Below are positions 13,405 to 25,046 of a stretch of DNA of 64,000 nt, piece by piece. The notes beneath the pieces were generated by a model. It was not told the origin of the DNA and ran no database searches. It worked only from the letters and a program-made list of their open reading frames with translations. How positions within the stretch are numbered: the first letter of the stretch is position 1; the number at the start of each line of letters is the position of its first letter. The position numbers were made by a program, and so were the translations under genes. The stretch spans positions 13,020,001 through 13,084,000 of the forward strand of contig CM114271.1 in NCBI GenBank assembly GCA_050084515.1. Direction: 5' to 3'. The stretch is from Blasia pusilla. Lineage: Eukaryota > Marchantiophyta > Marchantiopsida > Blasiales.

Positions 13405-13439
13405 GATTTTCATCCACCATATAATGGTGGATGAAAATC
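13405..13439. repeat. Perfect 16-bp inverted repeat, 3-nt spacer
   Basis: Positions 13405-13420 are the exact reverse complement of 13424-13439, with spacer ATA. No gene context is visible. Confidence 0.85.
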
Positions 13440-13557
13440 CATCACTGCATCAACAACGTCGTCATGATCCTCATGTATATAAGTGGTTGAATGTAGTTGA
13501 TACAATTTGGGTAGTTAACACTCATAGTGGTATGTATTCCAACCTTCCAAACCTGAT

Positions 13558-14488
13558 CAAGGTTGCATATGGACAAAGTTTGTGTTCGCCCCTAGGATGG
13601 ACATGTCCATGTGGGCCCAAGTTTCCACGACCTGCATCCGATCCTACCCCACCGATAACGTAGACTTACGCTCGGCCAACCTACAACTTGTCCTACGACC
13701 TATCACCCATCTTTGCCACCGATTTTGCAGCCCACACCAAGCTCACATGGCTTGCATCAAGCCTCCATGGGATGCCCCGCCCAATGACTGGCACACATCT
13801 GGCAGGCTCAATGTAAGCTAGGTAAGAGCTCGTAGCCCGCACGCCCATTCAATCGCTGCTTGCCTCCCTTCATCCGAACTTGCACATGTTCCCGCATCGC
13901 GCTCCAAGCCTGCGAGGCAAAGTTACACGGAAATGGACAAGTTTGTCCAAGGGACAGACATGCCCGGCGCGCCCCTAAGCCACGGTAGGCTCTGGCGGGC
14001 GACGCAACGAGTACGGGCTCCGTCTGTCTGTGTCTACGCGGCGGGCATGGGCGGGCTCGGGTGTGCAGGCCCGCGCAGGCCCTATACGGGCCACGATCTT
14101 GCATGGCGGACTTTGGGCGGGCGCCCTACGGCCCCCCAACCTGCCTTGCAAGCCATATATGGGCCCTGAGCCTGCCCAATGGGGGCCACGCCCACCCTAC
14201 GGGCCTGGTTGAGGGCCTACCGCAGGCCTTGGCAAGCAACGCAACAGGTGGGTGCTCCGTCAGCCCGGATCTACACGGCGGGCTCAAGTGCGGGCCGCGG
14301 GTACCTGGGCCCGCATAGACATGTCTGTCCATAGGACGGACATAAGTCCACAAACATGGACTTTGTCTGTGAGCAACGTTGCCGCGAGGGCGACCAGGGT
14401 ACCAAGAAAACCCGAGCCGGGGAACCATTGAGCATGTCCCTAAACATATGCATCCCAGGACGGACAAGTCCATTTTCGTGCAACCATG
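13558..14488. mobile_element. hAT-like element, 931 bp, TSD AACCTRAT
   Basis: It starts CAAGGTTGCATATGGACAAA at 13558 and ends TTCGTGCAACCATG at 14488. The flanks AACCTGAT (13550-13557) and AACCTAAT (14489-14496) form an 8-bp target duplication with one mismatch. It is a longer relative of the 324-bp copy. Its interior is strongly GC-rich (gggcgggc- and gcccgc-type runs at about 13930-14310), which makes spurious long open frames on both strands. An internal GCAACGTTGC junction near 14375 suggests a second, nested end. Confidence 0.75.
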
Positions 14489-14496
14489 AACCTAAT

Positions 14497-16917
14497 GTCG
14501 GAGCTACATGTATTTATGTGAGGCACCAATAGGCGAGCTAGAAGAATCAACCCAAATGTTTTGGAACTTCTTAGGCCACAACCAATTAAAGATTGATGGT
14601 CAATCGAGTTTCCTTCTATTGGAAACTATCACATGCAATCGATATGGAACAACCCTTTTGGTGCAAATTTAGCGGAAACGGACGTGGCATGCTTTGCGTT
14701 GAAAATCGACCATGGCACAAACGGAATATAAAAAATATAATAGGGTGAATTCAAATTGAAGTAGAGACAAATTCCAGCCAGCTACACATGTGTGTATTCC
14801 ATACCAATTCAACAAATGGTTGATAATCGAGAGATGAATGAATGATGGACTTGTCCAAAATGTCGGTGTCTCTCCAAAATGCCCTACTCCAGGCTCTTTA
14901 ATCAATAAAAAGGAAGTCAAAGGTTGGATATAAGAATAAGTGGGATCAAGACTAGGAGACGGTAGCCGGTAGATCCGGGCCGCTTGTGGCCTTCACGTGA
15001 TTCTCCCTCTTTTAGCTCCCGTGGGTTCCCATCACCCCTTTTTATTCAGCGAATTGTCCACGAGTTGTTTCAAATGGAGCCCGATCATTAACACACGGTC
15101 TAGGTCAAAATTCAGCGGAGGAGCTTCCAACAAATTGAATCAAATCAACTGTCGAGCTGAGGCGATGCATCTGAGTCCAAAAAGTTAGAAAGTTTCAAAA
15201 GCTTACATCACAAAAATTACAAATATGTTTCATCCAATGAAATCTATTTTCAATTTTTTTAATCAAGAAACTGCTCAAGTCTCGGACACCGACAGTCTCG
15301 AGATTACTACTCTGCGAGCGGTGATAGGCAGACGCTAGGTAGATTTCCCGAAAGCCGGAATATCGGCACAACATGATTTAGGAATCGAGAGGGTTCTGTT
15401 GCTATGTGTACGTAATTACATGGAAGGTTCCCGACGGACGTTGACACAAATGAAGGTGGAAGCGCGCATGAGTCAGCCATGGATGCTAATGTGCCAGTGG
15501 GAAGCTACAAGCCTGGATCTACGCAGTGCGAATTGACCGCCTGAAGAAACGAACTCCATAGCCTGAATCTGCTCTGTGCGGGCCCGGCTTGGGGCTCGGA
15601 ACATGCTCTCGCAAGCTGGTAATGCCCCATCACCGCCGAGTACTCACTTGCCATGCGCATCAATTTCGCGGCGAAGTCTTGAGAATTCTAGTGACTGGAC
15701 TGAGCTGGCGAGAGTTTAAAACGAAAACGACCTTGCTTGATATAGATGGAAACGTGGAATCGATCCGGGACGGCTTACTAACCTGGAACGATCTTGAGGT
15801 AGCCCGGTATGCTCCAAATACATTCCGATCGAGGACTGTTCATTGGTGAGAGACGATCCGGAGCCTCAGGCGGGGGTCCTCATCCGCCTTAGTTGCACGA
15901 CTGTTTCACGTATCTCTCTGGCCGCATTCAGTACTAGTAACACAAATCAAGTGGATCGGTCTCACTAGCAGTTCAAGCCCTAGACCGCAAAGACTCACCC
16001 GCCATCGATATCAGGTTGTCGTGGTGGATTTAAGTCTATATAGTATAGCCCGTGCTACTTTCTCCTGGCACAGAAAATCAAGTGCTTAGCCTCGATCTGG
16101 TTCCATCCCTCACAAAGAGAGCTGCAGCTGGTCCTTCAGGCTCCATCTTAACGATCGAATCCGGATCGTATCTATCGGCTTCAATCACTAGTTGAAGGAT
16201 TCGTCAGACACGAGACTCGAGATAGATCTGATTTTGTACTGGTCGATAATCTTTCATCGAATGCTCAGACGGTCGCGAAGACACTTCATTTGAGAGAAGT
16301 GTATTTCTGTTAAGGGGATGTCGATTTAAGCGTGGTGGAGTTCTTTTCCTCACGATCGAGGCGTTCAAACTTTCAAGGTAAGAACAGATAGAAGTTCCAT
16401 CTTTGCAATCGAAAATGTTCTGTAATTTTGGTCCTAAATTATCTTGGACTCTTGGACTAATGGTCGTACAGAATCATCCCTCAAGTTTCTCCCTACGGGA
16501 ACTTTTACTACGTTCAGTCTAAGTAGTGAGGTCTCCATCCTACTCAATCCTGTACAGAAAGTAGGACTTCCATGCTCCGATTACCAAAGCGATTATATCA
16601 AGAGGACATCCGATTCAGTCATACAGCACTTGAACATTATCATACTTCCATGGCCGGTTGATGACTGTATATCGAAGATTTTCCTTTATTTTGTAATGAC
16701 GACCGCCAGTACGTAGAATCTCACGATACAATACATCGCAAGCTTTCCCATTAGATCCAGATCGATTTAATCTCAGCCAGACTGGCATGTATTACATTGT
16801 CAAGTCTTGCAAGCGTTAATTGATCTTTTGAATAGTAACCACGAATCAAATTGTATACACGAGTTCTTTCGTTCAACTTGTCCAGATCGATGTACATATT
16901 ATGATCTGAAAGTCCAA
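14497..16917. other. Intergenic region upstream of the expansin gene
   Basis: No coding sequence recognised. From about 15.0 kb the composition becomes more balanced and less repetitive, consistent with host single-copy DNA feeding into the expansin promoter. The open frames at 15589-15849 and 16444-16716 have no recognisable homology. Confidence 0.35.
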
Positions 16918-16925
16918 TATATAAA
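16918..16925 (+). promoter_or_regulatory. Likely TATA box of the expansin gene
   Basis: TATATAAA lies 88 bp upstream of the chosen expansin ATG (17013). That distance suits a plant core promoter with a short 5' leader. Not tested by any transcript evidence. Confidence 0.5.
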
Positions 16926-17012
16926 GCATGCAAACACCTAATCGGCTGTCGTAGCACTTGTACCATTACTATCTCGATCTGACTCCAAACTTTGTGTCTT
17001 CTCTGTAGAGAT

Positions 17013-18508
17013 ATGACTTCTACTCGTGCAATGTTACAACTTGTGGTGTGTGCGTTGGTACTCCTCTCTAGCGGCGCCAGGCTTGTCAGTGCTTCGGATG
17101 GCCCTTACGCCCGTTTTAGTTGGACACCTGCGCATGCCACATTCTATGGAGGTGCGGACGCTAGTGGTACCCAAGGTAAGAATAGTTACTGCACCTCCCC
17201 GGAAAATGGTCTTATGTTTCAAAAGAAATGTCCATATTCTTAGAATCAGTAAGAGACATGGCCGTTCTTGTTATTAATTGCAGCCTAAAGGTCCGCTTTA
17301 CGTTAATGAACTGTCCAGAAGAGCTCAGCAGTGATCATTTGACCATCAATTGGCAATCTTCGAACGGAGTCTAGACTTCGTCCAGTTGATAGTTTTGATG
17401 GCAGTCCGCTTGAAGGCGGCCGCGGGAGATGTATGTTAAGTTCTGATTGCAATTCCTTGCTGTTCGACCTCCAGGCGGTGCTTGCGGCTACGGAAACATG
17501 TACGCCAGGGGCTATGGCGTGAAGACAACCGCCCTGAGTTACACATTGTTCAACAACGGGCTCTCTTGCGGAGCCTGCTTTCAAATCAAGTGTGATTTGT
17601 CCTTGAAGCCAAGGTGGTGCTATGCTTCTGGTGGGTCGGTCACTGTAACCGCAACCAACTCATGCCCACCTAACTGGAGTAAGCCCAGCGATAACGGAGG
17701 TTGGTGCAACCCTCCCAGAGTGCACTTCGATCTGGCGTATCCCATGTTCACCAAGCTGTCCCAGGCAGTCGCTGGCATCATCCCGATCCAGTACCGCAGG
17801 TAAATTAAGGTGTCGTTAAATTGGACCATAATGATGGATGCTGCTGGTCGCGATCGAGCATTATGGCCGATGCATGCATACATAGATATACAACAGTTTC
17901 GCAATAGATGGAAAGATTCGAACGTAAGACTGAACCAGCCGATTCGGCATTCTGCTTTGAACCATCTGTTTGCTTCAACTAGTCGAAGTAAACCTATGGT
18001 TTGACCGATCGGTGGGCACGACTGTCAACGGATTCGAGCTGTTGCTTCTTCTCAATTGACAGTGCATGTGAAAGCGGAGTTCATTTGCCAGTAGTCATTT
18101 CTAGACTGTCATGAACGTACTAAGGGTGGTACCTCGGAACTGCTTCATGTGGTGCAGAGCTCATACTAATATATATGTATTTACTCTGTGAATAATTTCA
18201 GGGTGACTTGCATCAGGAGCGGAGGAATCCGATTCACGATTAACGGCAACCCATGGTTTAACCTCGTGCTTGTGCACAACGTGGGTGGGGCCGGAAACGT
18301 CGTGAGACTTTACATCAAGGGCAGCGGCAGCACCTGGTATCAGATGAGCAGTAACTGGGGTGCGAACTGGGAAGATCATCATAAACTCACTGGCCAAGCG
18401 ATCTCGTTCAAGGCAGTTCTTGGTACCGGTGTGACCAAGACCTTCTCTTCCGTCGCCGACACCTACTGGCAACATGGCCAGACCTTCGAAGCTGACTATA
18501 ATTTCTAA
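17013..18508 (+). CDS. EXPA: Alpha-expansin (EXPA), three exons
   Basis: Secreted cell-wall loosening protein acting at acid pH in the wall without hydrolysing it. Exons are 17013-17175, 17475-17799 and 18202-18508. All introns are GT-AG and phases agree, giving 264 aa, the usual EXPA size. Residues 1 to about 27 are a hydrophobic signal peptide. Domain 1 (GH45-like double-psi barrel) shows [15 protein letters not shown], the [10 protein letters not shown] cysteine cluster, [17 protein letters not shown] and the HFD motif. Exon 3 begins in the linker before domain 2 (expansin CBM) with [19 protein letters not shown] and WGANW. The ATG at 17013 is preferred because it starts the signal peptide and follows a TATA box by 88 bp. 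No defects seen. The EXPA assignment is firm; the individual gene number cannot be given. Confidence 0.95.
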
Positions 18509-20906
18509 TAGGTTATGTGTTAAACTAATCGCCCTCAAGCCGACTTGTCGAATCAAATTTAATTTCTTATGAAATCAGGCCTGCGCCAAACTCATCGTCA
18601 AACGCCTGCCCTTGATATCAAGTCACGTGTGCAGGTCGTCAACACTGGGCGGATCTCGCAAACGCTATAGACGGGGTGGCTTCTGCATCGCACAAGCTTT
18701 ACAAAAGGTCTGCATTCCTTGGCCCCTGTACCATTCAGCAAGCACGAGCTCGAGCTTGATGGACTACAATGGGAAGGGTCGAAAGTTGTCTCCACACGCT
18801 TGATCAGGGCCAGACAGGCAGGCAGGCAGAAACCGAGAGAAAAGAGTATTCTTCAGTTCAAACTCGAACGTTTGGGTAGATTTAGGACCAGCGATAGTCC
18901 CCGGAAATCTCAAGATCAGATCAGATCCTCTGCATTTAGCCGATCGATTTCTGATTGTAGTTAAGCAGTCCTGGCAAGCTCAGCTACCAAGCCAAGTCTG
19001 AAGGCGACATTCCACTGACTGGTGGTCACCCTCAACAGTTCTGCGAGTGCCGTTTTCCGGAGAAGATTCGTAGTTACGTAGCGAATTCCACCAATAAATG
19101 ACCCTCTAGTGTTTTCAAGACATTAAGAACAGCTGTCAATCCGTGTTGATCGAGAGCTTGAGATTTTAGGTACGAAAGAGCCTATGTATATTCTTTCTTT
19201 GATTTGCAATACTGTAATCATTGATAAATTCAAATGGTTTATGTGAATTTCATCTTAAATTTTCAGCTAAAATACTAGAACCGGTCTAGGTTCATTTAAA
19301 GCTCGCCCAAACCTAACTTGCCGAGTCCTCAACCTTGCTATTCGGCTAGCTCCTCAGATGTGAATGTGCTCCTCCCTGGTGACGTGCATCTTGTCGAGCT
19401 TTTGTCATTAACTCAATTTAGGGTCGGCTTTTCACCCTCATCAACGGTTCTCAACATGAAGACCACCCACCCACTTTCGCTCATTGGACATCTTCAGCAC
19501 CAAGCTCATTCAATTCTCAGATCCTCGTAATAGCCAGCTCCTCACAGGACCGGGCATTTGAGAGACATTGCCTAAAAAATTCTTACCCACACATCATGGT
19601 CACCGACAGGCAGTGCTGATGCTTGGAGAAAATGGTGTGAAGCATGTGAAGAGGTCTCTCGGATTTGGAAGGTATAGTTAGGCATTGGGCGTTTGTCTTC
19701 TGCATTCTGTTTCAATAGCATATCTCGGGGAAATTCTCCCGCAGAGCTCTCGTCGTGTAGTACTCGGACTGAGATCGACCCTGGAGCAACTCGGTGTTGC
19801 ACTTCGGCAACAGATGACGACGTGCAGTCGCAAGTAACAAGTATTTATAGGTAACCTATTTTTTCCATAGTCGTGCAAAGTAACACACTCCACCATATTT
19901 GTGCAAACATCAGAACTACATTCCCCCTACTACTTTAACAGCTAGCTGAATAGTTGTGCACAAGCTGTACAGATAATTTTCAAGAACAGGCTGCCGCATA
20001 TTACTAGTTGTGTGACAGCACGGTACATTCCAACACTCGAATAGCAAGTTGACTAGTACTGCACAAGTTGGACAGATGTTTCCTCGCCCGCAATAGCTGG
20101 TGTGTGCAAGTTCTTCCCCAATCACGTAGATAAGAAACATTTGTCGCAAGGGGCTCTACCCTCGTGCTCCAAGGGGAGAGACCCGTACTTGAGTAGATTC
20201 TTATTAAAACATAGTGAGGTACCCACTTCCCAAACTCTCAGAAAGGACGATTTAAAGCTGAAATTGTTCTTAAAAACTACAACAAATTAATCTTGGGAAA
20301 GTATATCTCCTTTCAAACTTACTTTTCGCTACTGTTTTTGGAAATTTAATTACACAGATCTTCCAACATTGATCATGTGATTCAGTGGCCAAATCAAATG
20401 ACTGTTACAGCGGATCGGAAGAACGCAGCAATTACAGCGAAGCAGATTGTTGGATTAGTGGACAAAGATTAGGTCGCTCATTCATTTCTTCAAACATGAA
20501 CTCCGTGAGATGGTCTTCCAGCGAAGGCAAGGCGAAACTGAACTACAGATATGTACACAATGCCGATACATATTTACCATTGACAGTTGTCTTCCATACT
20601 CCAAATCCTGCAAAGTAAGCATCCAGTGTGGTCATGATTCCAGAACAGACTTTTCACTCTTCATCTCCAATAATTCGTCGTATGGTACAATTATCCGTAT
20701 GCTACAATTTGGTACCCCTTTTGTATCCCAAACACGGTCTCAGAACCTCACGATCGAAGCTCCGAGGCACATAGGCAACGCCATCTTACACACATGCCCT
20801 TTTCCGTAAATACTCCTGTCTCTACCCTTATGATTCATACCTAGGATCATGACATCTTCCCCAAAAGTAAAATGGATAACATTTCAATCCTGTCATTCAC
20901 GTGCGT
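18509..20906. other. Intergenic between expansin and LPA2
   Basis: No gene or repeat recognised. The many short open frames here lack any familiar motif. The region should contain the 3' untranslated regions of the two convergent genes. Confidence 0.4.
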
Positions 20907-21746
20907 TCACTTCGCAACCGGCCCGCCTCCCCCAAAGTACTTCCAAACACCATAGGCAGCCGCACCCGCTAGGAACACTCCAACGCTCGGAGTGAACAGA
21001 GGATACACGACATTGACAGCGAATTCGTCCCACTCTTCAGGCAGGAAACCTGCCACCGAGACAATGGAGGCTCAGAATTCGGGAAGTCCATGAAAAAAAA
21101 ATTAGAAGGAAATCGAAAATATGAAACTAAGAAAATTTCTCGTGAAAGACAACAGACGTGAGGAGACGACACTCATCAACGCGTCTGCAGTAAGTAACAG
21201 AGGAAAACTTAATGTACCGGATGCTGCGAGAACAATCCCCTCCAATAAGATGCCGGAGAATAGGAACACAAGAGCTCCAACAGCAGCAGTCTCGAATTGT
21301 TGAGTTTGCTCGTCTGTTTGCACTCCTATGAGTGGTTTCGCGGGAGCAGGCCGTCGAACACTAGATGATGAAGTAGACGACGGCTTCTTCTTCTCCGCCG
21401 GTGCTTTAGGCGCTCCAAAACCTACTCCCCTCGCCTTCGATGATGAGTCATTAGAAAAGTCCGTGGCGGTTCCAACCCTATCACTCTCCTCTCCCACTTT
21501 CGCGATCCATGATCCCCCGTAATTCCTCTGTTTCAGTGCGTAATTTCTCTGTTCCAGTGCCCCAACTCGTCCTTGCGAATTCAGCTTGCACTCCTGCGAC
21601 ACTATCGTACACGCCACACACCTCCTCCAGTCTACTTTTGTGCTGTGAAGAAATCTTTCCGCTCCCCTGTTCGCATCAGAAAGCCTCGGACCGATTCTGC
21701 TATCTACAGCGTTCAGTGTGAACCTCCTCGCCATGTCGCAGAACAT
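20907..21746 (-). CDS. LPA2: LPA2-like photosystem II assembly protein, two exons
   Basis: LOW PSII ACCUMULATION 2 is a small thylakoid membrane protein needed for efficient photosystem II (CP43) assembly. Exon 1 is 21746-21218 and exon 2 is 21049-20907, joined by a GT-AG intron in phase 1, giving about 223 aa. The N-terminal half is Arg/Ser-rich and looks like a chloroplast transit peptide. It is followed by a Lys/Pro/Ser linker (APAEKKKPSS). The C-terminus carries two hydrophobic segments: LLEGIVLAASGFLPEEWDEF, the hallmark of the family, and YPLFTPSVGVFLAGAAAYG. An in-frame ATG at 21734 is an equally good start, shortening the protein by 4 residues. The assignment rests on my memory of the LPA2 C-terminus. 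Orientation is convergent with the expansin gene. Confidence 0.8.
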
Positions 21747-22157
21747 CTGTGTGTACAATTGGCTGCAACCGGACCCAGATTGCCCAGCCCTCGTAGACAA
21801 TCCCAACCGGAGAGAGCAGATTCGAGCGCCCCCTATCCTGTCATTTGAAGATTAGGATACGGGGAGAAAGGAATTCCGTCCCGGGCGAGTTAAGTGGCGT
21901 CTCAAATAAACCCCCGTAAACAAGTCTGCGGCCCCAATTCGGCACAGTGACTGAAGTAAGCCCAAGGAGAGCGATGGTACACAATAAATATCACGCTGAC
22001 CCAGAGCAAATATGAAGTGGGGTATAATGTTGAGCGAGTAGGTGGTCGGATAAAAAAAGGAGGATCGTTTCATTACGCGGTGAAGGCCGCCGGTTGATTA
22101 GACTGTGAAGGCAGCCGATAAAGTATTTACGAAGTTTAAAGCACTTTTGTTGGAATA

Positions 22158-22290
22158 CTAGTCATCGAAATGCACGGGTGAAACCGGTCCCGTCCACCTT
22201 AATTTAATTATTAGCTCGTGTTAAACCCATCCCATATCAACACAAGAAGGTCTAAAATGCTTAAATTCCAAACTCTTTTAATAATATAGA
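22158..22290 (-). mobile_element. 133-bp miniature Helitron with both ends
   Basis: Reading the minus strand, the element starts TCTATATTATTAAAAGAG at 22290 (host A at 22291) and ends CTAG at 22158, followed by host T. Twelve bases inside the CTAG end is a stem-loop with arms ACGGG and CCCGT. 5' TC, 3' hairpin plus CTRR and insertion between A and T without target duplication are the Helitron hallmarks. It encodes nothing and is among the smallest complete Helitrons one could expect. Confidence 0.75.
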
Positions 22291-23184
22291 TTACGGGAGA
22301 TGCATAGACCAAATGCATTTACTATTGTAGCCGCAATTTTCAAGTAGTTTTCGAGAGGATGATGAACATGATAGATAGGCAATAATTATGAGAGTCAAGG
22401 GTAGCTATTTATCATGGGCTACTAAAGTTGTGATTAAGTAAGATGATTGTATACAAAAAGCAAGACAATTCATATGAAATGGCACAGAATTGTGTGAATT
22501 TTGCAACACTTAATTTCAATGACCTAAGATTTCAAGTATGAAAGGTATATGAAAGTAAGAACCTGAACCATTATATTATTTACCAACGACAAAAGAAGTG
22601 ATACATAGTGGACAGAGAAGCTATGACAACTAAAATGATTGGCAATAAAGCAATTAATTCAAAAACAATATGCTTATAACTCACGATGCATAAAGATATG
22701 AACAGGAATCTGTAATCAAAGAACGCAGCAGAGTCGAGTTGTAGTGGCATGATTCATGTGTCTCAAACAAGGAAACACAACTGACTGAATGCATACAGTA
22801 GGGGCATATTCAAAACCTTCTGCAATTGATACGAAGTACTGCTCATACATTTGGAACACTAGTATAGATAGTAGTGAACCGAGCTATTACAAAAATGAGT
22901 GCTAGGAAGCAACTATGTCTGTTGTGATGACAAGGGCAGTTCAACGAAACATAGGTAACAATATGAAAAAACCAGGAAATATAAAAAGAGTAAGTTTATT
23001 GCAATTAGGAGAGTAGTAGGTTCCAAAATGTTTAGGGTGAAGCTGTCGCTAATGCAAAGTAGAGGTTATTTGACACTGCAAAGAGTCTCCAAAGAAGACT
23101 AGAAGAGTAATTACAGAATTTAGTGAGACGGATTAGTAGATAGTTGTAACAAACCTGTTTTGTGTTGAGTATTGTAAGAATGTC
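22291..23184. other. Intergenic, nothing recognised
   Basis: AT-rich sequence between the miniature Helitron and the satellite, with no coding or repeat structure that I can recognise. Confidence 0.35.
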
Positions 23185-24760
23185 ATTTCTATGACATTCC
23201 TTCTTCTATACTTCTCGCAAATAAAGCATTTATTTTTACATTGAAGGTGAAATTGGTAAGTGTGATTTTTGAGCTCGTGGTCATAACTCCATTTTTCTCA
23301 AAACTTTGCAAGAGTGCTACAAACGCAACTTGGGAAAGTTGGACATGATGAAAAATGAAAAAAAAAACCTTCTTTCCATTGAAGGTTAAGTGGTTCAGGG
23401 CCAAAAGGTACTTACATATTTTTGAGGTTTTCCTCACAATTCCATTTTGGTTGAAACTTGGCAAGAGTGGAACAAGCACCTTGGAAACCATGTAGAAAAA
23501 AATTCAGCTCAAGATGGGAAAGTTAGACAAGGTGGAAAATGAAAAAAGCCTTATTTTGATAGAAGGTCTGATGGTTCGTGTCCAAAAAGGAGTTAGAAAG
23601 TTTTGAGCTTTTGCTCACAACTTCATTTTGCCTAAAACTTGGAAAGAGTGCTAGGGTCACCTTGGGGACCATGCTGGCCAAATTTCAACTCAAGATGAAA
23701 AAGTTGGACCAGATGAAAAATGGAAAAACCTTATTTAGATAGAAGGTCTGATAATTCGGGTCCAAAAAGGAGTTAGTATTTTTTTACCTATTGTTCACAA
23801 CTCCATTTTTCCTAAAACTTGGAAAGAGTGCTAGATGCACCTTGGGGACCATTTTGGCCAAATTTCAACTCAAGATGACAAAGTTGGACAAGATAAAAAA
23901 TGAAGAAACCTTATTTTGATAGAAGGTTTGATGGTTCGGGTCCAAAAAGGACTTGTCAAATTTTGAGCTTGTGGTCCCAACTCCATTTTTCTTGAAAATT
24001 TGCAAGAATTCTAGATGCACCTTGGAGACCATGTGGACAAAATTTCACCTCAAGTTGAGAAAGCTGGAGAAGGTGAAATATCATAAGACATTCTTTTCAT
24101 TAAAGATTTAATGGATCGGGCCAAAAAGGAGTTAGTAATTCTTGAGCTTTTGCTCACAACTTCATTTTTCATGAAACTTGTCAAGAGTGCTAGATGCACC
24201 TTGGGGACCATACTGGCCAAATTTGAGCTCAAGATGACAAAGTTGGACAAGATGAAAAATGAAGAAACCTTATTTTGGTGAAAGGTGTGATGGTTCGGGT
24301 CCAAAAAGGAGTAAGTAATTTTTGGGCTTTTTCTCACAACTCCATTTTGCATGAAACTTTATCAGAGTTTAACATGCACTTTGGGGAACACGTGGGACAA
24401 ATTTCAGTTCAAAATATGAATGTTGGACAAGATAAAAAATTAAAAAATCCCTATTTTGATAGAAGGTCTGATGGTTCGGGTCCAAACTAGACTTGCCACT
24501 TTTTGAGCTTGTGGTCCCAACTCCATTTTTCTTCAAACTTGGCAAGAGTGCTAGATGCACCTTGGAGACAACTTGGGCTAAATTTTAGCTTAAGATGGAA
24601 ATGTTAGACAAGATGTCCGGTTAAAGACTTTTTTTTTCCATTCAAGGTTATATGCTTCGGGTCCAAAAGGTCATTTTAAACTTAATTTGGGATGAGACTT
24701 TGCCAGAGTGATAGATGTTACTTTGAGACCATCTGCACTATTCTATAGAATGTTAGAAGA
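23185..24760. repeat. 180-bp-period tandem satellite, about 8 to 9 units
   Basis: A landmark (GAGTGCTAGATGCACCTTGG or close variants) recurs at about 23465, 23645, 23825, 24005, 24184, 24365 and 24545. The spacing is 180 bp each time, one unit being 179. A shorter unit of about 155-158 bp occurs at each edge. Other shared segments are TCGGGTCCAAAAAGGA, CACAACTCCATTTTTC and AAGTTGGACAAGATGAAAAA. Units differ by roughly 10-20% by eye. The open frames inside are incidental. Confidence 0.92.
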
Positions 24761-25046
24761 GTTCTTACATTTCACTCTTGTAAGTAATTAGACTCTTGCA
24801 ATCAAATGTAAATGATATCCTACTCCGTAGAGTAAATTCATCCTTCCATAAAATTCAAACCAAATCTATTTATTCTCCATTAAAATTCAATTCCCCTTTC
24901 CATTACATATGAATCAAGGCACCTCTGAATTTATTTATCTAACATTTTTTTGGAAATGTTTTACAAAAAATGAGAAATATCCCACAAAACATCTGGATTG
25001 CGAGGAACCTAATACTTATGTACATTACAAAGATATAAATATCAAC

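Noticed and set aside
13558-14488. Several long open frames on both strands
   Set aside because: They come from the GC-rich interior of a hAT-like element and have low-complexity Pro/Arg/Gly composition.
16020-16060. TATAGCCCGTGC near 16036 as a Helitron 3' end
   Set aside because: Only one half of the required hairpin is present.
23189-24560. Minus-strand open frames of 60-100 codons
   Set aside because: They recur once per 180-bp satellite unit and are by-products of the repeat.
23185-24760. CRISPR-like array
   Set aside because: Units are contiguous 180-bp satellite monomers without unique spacers, in a eukaryotic genome.
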